DNA of 64,000 nt, taken from contig CAMVNQ010000002.1 in the NCBI GenBank assembly GCA_947168885.1, positions 1 to 64,000 on the forward strand. The letters run 5' to 3'. Of the stretch, positions 60,844 to 64,000 are shown in pieces. A program made the translations under genes and the position numbers. The stretch is from an uncultured Clostridia bacterium. GTDB taxonomy: Bacteria > Bacillota > Clostridia > Oscillospirales > Ruminococcaceae. The number at the start of each line of letters is the position of its first letter. Positions within the stretch are counted from its first letter, which is position 1. Under the pieces are notes generated by a model. It saw nothing but the letters and a program-made list of their open reading frames with translations. It was not told where the DNA came from and ran no database searches.

Positions 60844-62104
60844 GCATTTTTTCTACAGTTGCATATTTTACGCTGTTGCAGAAAATATCCATAGCCTTTG
60901 AAAGCTCTTCCTCGGTCGGATACGTCGGTGCAATGCGGATATTATTGTCGAATGGATCATTTCCATAGGGGTAGGTAGCACCCGCGCCGGTAAGGACAAC
61001 ACCAGCATCTTTACAAAGTTCGACAATTCTTTTTGCTGTTCCGTCGAAGCCTGTGAACGAGATGAAGTATCCGCCCTTAGGTCTGTGCCAGCCGCCGATA
61101 GCGTGGGGAGCGATCTCCTTTTCGAGCTTGTCGAGAACTATCTCGAACTTAGGTGCGATTATCGCCTTGTGAAGCTCCATGTGCTTTACCATACCGTCGA
61201 AATTCTTGAAGAAACGAACATGACGGAGCTGATTGAGCTTATCGAAGCCGATAGTCTGATATGTCATCTTGCTCTTGATGTAATCTATGTTTGCCTTGCT
61301 TGCGCCTATGCAGGCGATACCGGCACCGGGGAAGGAAACTTTTGATGTTGACGCGAACATCATCACCATATTCTCGTTTCCGTTCTTCTTGCACTCATCA
61401 AGTATGTTGAGCAGATTGTCGTGGTCATCGGAAAGATGATGGATGCAGTAAGCGTTGTCCCAGTAGATGCGGAAATCATCTGCTTTCGGTTTAAGAGCCG
61501 CAAAACGCTTTACGACCTCATCGGAATATGTAATACCTGTCGGGTTCGAGTACATAGGAACGCACCAGATACCCTTTATTTCTTCATCTTCCGAAACGAG
61601 CTTTTCGACCATATCCATGTCGGGTCCGTCGTTGCGGTAAGGAACTGTAATCATCTCGATGCCGAGGCTCTGGCATATAGCGAAATGTCTGTCATATCCG
61701 GGGGCAGGGCAGAGGAACTTCACTTTGTCATACTTGCCCCAAGGCTTTTTCCCGCCGACAACACCGAAATGCAGCGACATCATTATGGTATCATACATAA
61801 GCTGAAGACTTGAGTTTCCGCCGACAATGATCTCGTCCATTCCCACGCCGAGCATAGGGCGAAGAAGCTCTTTTGCTTCCGGAATACCATCAAGTATGCC
61901 ATAGTTGCGGCAGTCTGTGCCGTCGGCAGCAAGACAGTCACCAAGGTCGTCCTTCAGCATAGCTTCCGAAAGTTTAAGCTGTACGGGAGCAGGCTTTCCT
62001 CTCGCCATATTGAGTTTGAGTCCCTGAGCCTTAAACTCATCATGTTCCTTCCGGAGCTCTTCCAGAAGTTGTTTAAGCTGTTCCATAGCCAGATCCTTAT
62101 ACAT
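60833..62104 (-). CDS. PLP aminotransferase (aspartate aminotransferase-like, PF12897 type)
   Basis: A 423-residue class I/II aminotransferase. It shows LNMARGKP near the start, VGGNSSLQLMYD, the cofactor contacts MYSNPTG and YWDNAYC, and the lysine segment ASTSKVSFPGAG. The opening and the PYRNDGPDMD segment fit the PF12897 group, predicted aspartate aminotransferases. GGAGG precedes the ATG. Confidence 0.88.
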   Translation of the reverse strand: MYKDLAMEQLKQLLEELRKEHDEFKAQGLKLNMARGKPAPVQLKLSEAMLKDDLGDCLAADGTDCRNYGILDGIPEAKELLRPMLGVGMDEIIVGGNSSLQLMYDTIMMSLHFGVVGGKKPWGKYDKVKFLCPAPGYDRHFAICQSLGIEMITVPYRNDGPDMDMVEKLVSEDEEIKGIWCVPMYSNPTGITYSDEVVKRFAALKPKADDFRIYWDNAYCIHHLSDDHDNLLNILDECKKNGNENMVMMFASTSKVSFPGAGIACIGASKANIDYIKSKMTYQTIGFDKLNQLRHVRFFKNFDGMVKHMELHKAIIAPKFEIVLDKLEKEIAPHAIGGWHRPKGGYFISFTGFDGTAKRIVELCKDAGVVLTGAGATYPYGNDPFDNNIRIAPTYPTEEELSKAMDIFCNSVKYATVEKMLAL

Positions 62105-62144
62105 TTTGATCCTCCGATAAAAAGTAGTATATTTTCAACTATAT

Positions 62145-62172
62145 ATTATACACAAATTATCGGAAATTGCAA
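62145..62172 (-). promoter_or_regulatory. Promoter of the aminotransferase gene
   Basis: On the minus strand TTGCAA (62167-62172) and TATAAT (62145-62150) are 16 bases apart. Confidence 0.65.
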
Positions 62173-62245
62173 GTTGTTTTTTTGATTCCTGCAAAAAATG
62201 AAATAACTTTTGTAGAATTTACCGATTGAGCAGACATTTTTGGAA

Positions 62246-62992
62246 TTATTCCTGTTCAATATATTCATCAAGTGTCGAGATAGGATCAAGCTTGTAGGTT
62301 ATTTCCGTCTCTCCCTCGGCGTTGGTTATGATATTTATCCTTATCATTACCATACATCCCGTCAGGGCTGTGCGGGGAAGGAGCGTGTTCTTTTTTATAT
62401 CGTATGAGAACTGGAGAGCTACGCTTCCCGTTATACCGTCAAGTGTCAGCTTTGCCGTACCGTAGTCGTTTAGCTCTACCATCATTCCGGTTCCGTCGTC
62501 ATTCTTGAGGATAGCCTCGTTTACAGAGCGGTTAAGGCTGTCTATGCCGACCGCCTCGGCTTCGGTGATAGAAATGCCGGTGGTGAGGACTTCAAGTTTC
62601 AGCTTATCCATACTGTAATCTGTATTCTTCTGACCGGGAGCTACCTGCTGTTCCGCGAAAATATCCATATAAATGATGTCTTCCTTTAGTGACGGACGGT
62701 ATGTATGGATACGGAAAGCCGGGTAAAACTCGGGAGTGCCTGCTTCAAGAGCGGCTGCGAGGACATCTTCCTCAGAGAACTCGACCATAACGAGCTTTTC
62801 GACTTTTTCGTTGAAAGCGTCAATATCTATATCCGAGCTGTAAAGACGCTTGACGGAATATCTTCCGTCGCCTACATTGTGCTCAAGGTCGGAAACGTAG
62901 GTTATTTCCTTAACGGAGATCTCGTTGTAAACGAAATAACCGACGATACCGAGAACGAGCAGCATAAGCATTACTATGACTGCTTTTTTCAT
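62246..62992 (-). CDS. Membrane-anchored protein of unknown function
   Basis: A 248-residue protein with one N-terminal membrane helix (about 4-22) and an extracellular beta-rich part. I do not recognise a domain. It follows the FkbM methyltransferase gene by 27 bases on the same strand, so the two may share a transcript. AAAGGA lies 11 bases before the ATG. Confidence 0.65.
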   Translation of the reverse strand: MKKAVIVMLMLLVLGIVGYFVYNEISVKEITYVSDLEHNVGDGRYSVKRLYSSDIDIDAFNEKVEKLVMVEFSEEDVLAAALEAGTPEFYPAFRIHTYRPSLKEDIIYMDIFAEQQVAPGQKNTDYSMDKLKLEVLTTGISITEAEAVGIDSLNRSVNEAILKNDDGTGMMVELNDYGTAKLTLDGITGSVALQFSYDIKKNTLLPRTALTGCMVMIRINIITNAEGETEITYKLDPISTLDEYIEQE

Positions 62993-63019
62993 TTGTCTGA
63001 AATATCCTTTTTCAATGCA

Positions 63020-64000
63020 TCAGATGCAGTATAAATTAGTATCCCACGCCGGAATGTATGGGTGATGCCGCAGGAACATACGGTAACCGGGATTGAGTTC
63101 GTGGATAAGAAGCGGAAGCTCGACAAGATCTTCAACTCTGTGATAGAGCGAAACGATAAGTCTGGGCTTATATTTCCTTATCGTTTCTTCCGAGCCTAAA
63201 AGAGCCTCGTGCTCACTTCCTTCGACATCATATTTGATCAGAGTCGCGGGTTTTCCGTCAAGAAGGCTGTCAACGCTTAACGCGTCTATCTCATACCCGC
63301 GGCCGTCAGATTTTTCCGGGTCGGTTATGAGTGCAGAACCTCTGCCTGCCTTATTGTTGAATATAAGCTTTGTATCGCTGCTCCATGCCGCGGCGTTTTT
63401 TGCGGTAAGCAGGGCAGAGCTTATGTAGTAAAGCCGTCTTCTTAGTTTTGAGAAGTTCCGTCTGTCCGGTTCGAGCGCGTAAATATGCCTGAAACGCTTT
63501 CCGGTAAGCTTCAGGAAAGCTTCGACCGTATCGCCGTTGTACGCTCCGAGATCGACATAGGTTTCGTCCGGACCGATATTCAGCATTCCTATCATTTCTT
63601 GCAAAGGACTCTCACATTTGCGAAGCGTTCCAATGTCGCCTGTTATGCGGTATTTCATGAGCACATCGAGACATTCTCTCGATGCGTCGTCGGCAAGATA
63701 AGATTTGAGCTGCATTATCTCAAACTCATGATCGGAAATATAATCGCCGTCGAACAGCCCGTCACCGACAACAGGGACATCGGGTGCGTATGTTTCGTAT
63801 TTTTCCCTGATACGGTCGATGCGCTCCATAACATCCGGGAGAGCGCTTCCGAAGCATATCACAACAATGAAGTCATTGTAAAGCTCCTCTATCTCTGAAA
63901 GCTTTTTTACACGGTGTCCTCTGAAACTGTGACCGCGGACGAATTCATCACTTGCCATGAAATCCGCCGGTTCAATGCCGTATTTTTCCATAACGGAGAG
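63020..64000 (-). CDS. FkbM-family methyltransferase, 5' end uncertain at window edge
   Basis: At least 323 residues are visible. The C-terminal half (about 130-320) is an FkbM methyltransferase domain: YVDLGAYNGDTVEAFLK binds SAM, and ALEPDRRNF, IKYDVEGSEHEALLG and SLYHR follow. The N-terminal 120 residues resemble a nucleotide-binding or sugar-phosphate domain often joined to FkbM. The frame stays open to the edge, with an ATG at 63991, so the true start may lie outside. Such enzymes often act on glycans or secreted metabolites. Confidence 0.8.
   Translation of the reverse strand, partial: LSVMEKYGIEPADFMASDEFVRGHSFRGHRVKKLSEIEELYNDFIVVICFGSALPDVMERIDRIREKYETYAPDVPVVGDGLFDGDYISDHEFEIMQLKSYLADDASRECLDVLMKYRITGDIGTLRKCESPLQEMIGMLNIGPDETYVDLGAYNGDTVEAFLKLTGKRFRHIYALEPDRRNFSKLRRRLYYISSALLTAKNAAAWSSDTKLIFNNKAGRGSALITDPEKSDGRGYEIDALSVDSLLDGKPATLIKYDVEGSEHEALLGSEETIRKYKPRLIVSLYHRVEDLVELPLLIHELNPGYRMFLRHHPYIPAWDTNLYCI

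Overview
The window reads as chromosome from an anaerobic, spore-forming Gram-positive bacterium of the class Clostridia, most like the Ruminococcus/Oscillospiraceae group. The grounds are sporulation genes (spoIVA and a SPOCS/LysM gene), a rubrerythrin, plant-polysaccharide glycoside hydrolases (GH43, GH27), a lone type IV prepilin, AGGAGG-type ribosome binding sites, and clean TTGACA/TATAAT promoters. This placement is inferred from gene content and was not tested by a search.

Layout. Positions 1-5000 hold a MITE-like repeat and a minus-strand run of flavoproteins, an AEC transporter and a small Cys-rich protein. Positions 5000-8250 hold adenosylhomocysteinase, a pair of related membrane proteins (one fused to a P-loop kinase), a small CxxC protein and two tRNA-Ser genes. 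Positions 8253-11616 hold the most unusual locus: three secreted or cationic peptides carrying twelve copies of a [VLI]YGPPE-type motif, followed by one radical SAM/SPASM enzyme and preceded by an HExxH protein. This looks like a ribosomally made, post-translationally modified peptide (RiPP) system with multi-core, lipoprotein-like precursors. Positions 12000-17550 hold an EAL-domain c-di-GMP enzyme, polyphosphate kinase and TmcAL. Positions 17600-24000 hold a possible toxin-like lipoprotein beside a CPCC protein, the GH27 and GH43 genes divergent from a solute-binding lipoprotein, and rubrerythrin.

Positions 24700-30000 are one minus-strand operon (phosphoesterase, YfmF/YfmH-type M16 pair, lgt, folD, small membrane protein). 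This is divergent from an OadG-like protein plus mnmA. Positions 31500-35720 hold a TIGR01212-type radical SAM protein, a WalJ-like hydrolase, a DUF1846 protein and an orphan prepilin. Positions 36083-39130 hold two sporulation genes. Positions 39400-51640 are dominated by a complete ornithine-to-arginine cluster (argG, argH, argC, argJ, argB, argD, argF, in transcription order), with a few membrane and acetyltransferase genes interposed. Positions 52000-58900 run on the plus strand: an XRE regulator, a DUF896 protein, a histidine-kinase-like remnant, a structured leader with a strong terminator, a two-component system, an RluA-type pseudouridine synthase, a glycosyltransferase and a cytidine deaminase. 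The last 5 kb hold a diguanylate cyclase whose 3' end was altered by a repeat insertion, tRNA-Arg, an aminotransferase, an anchored protein of unknown function, and an FkbM methyltransferase cut by the window edge.

Four copies of one terminal-inverted-repeat element (55-339, 17597-17754, 18747-18779, 58993-59274), each flanked by a 4-bp target duplication, lie at gene 3' ends. Two copies share an identical 66-bp internal module.
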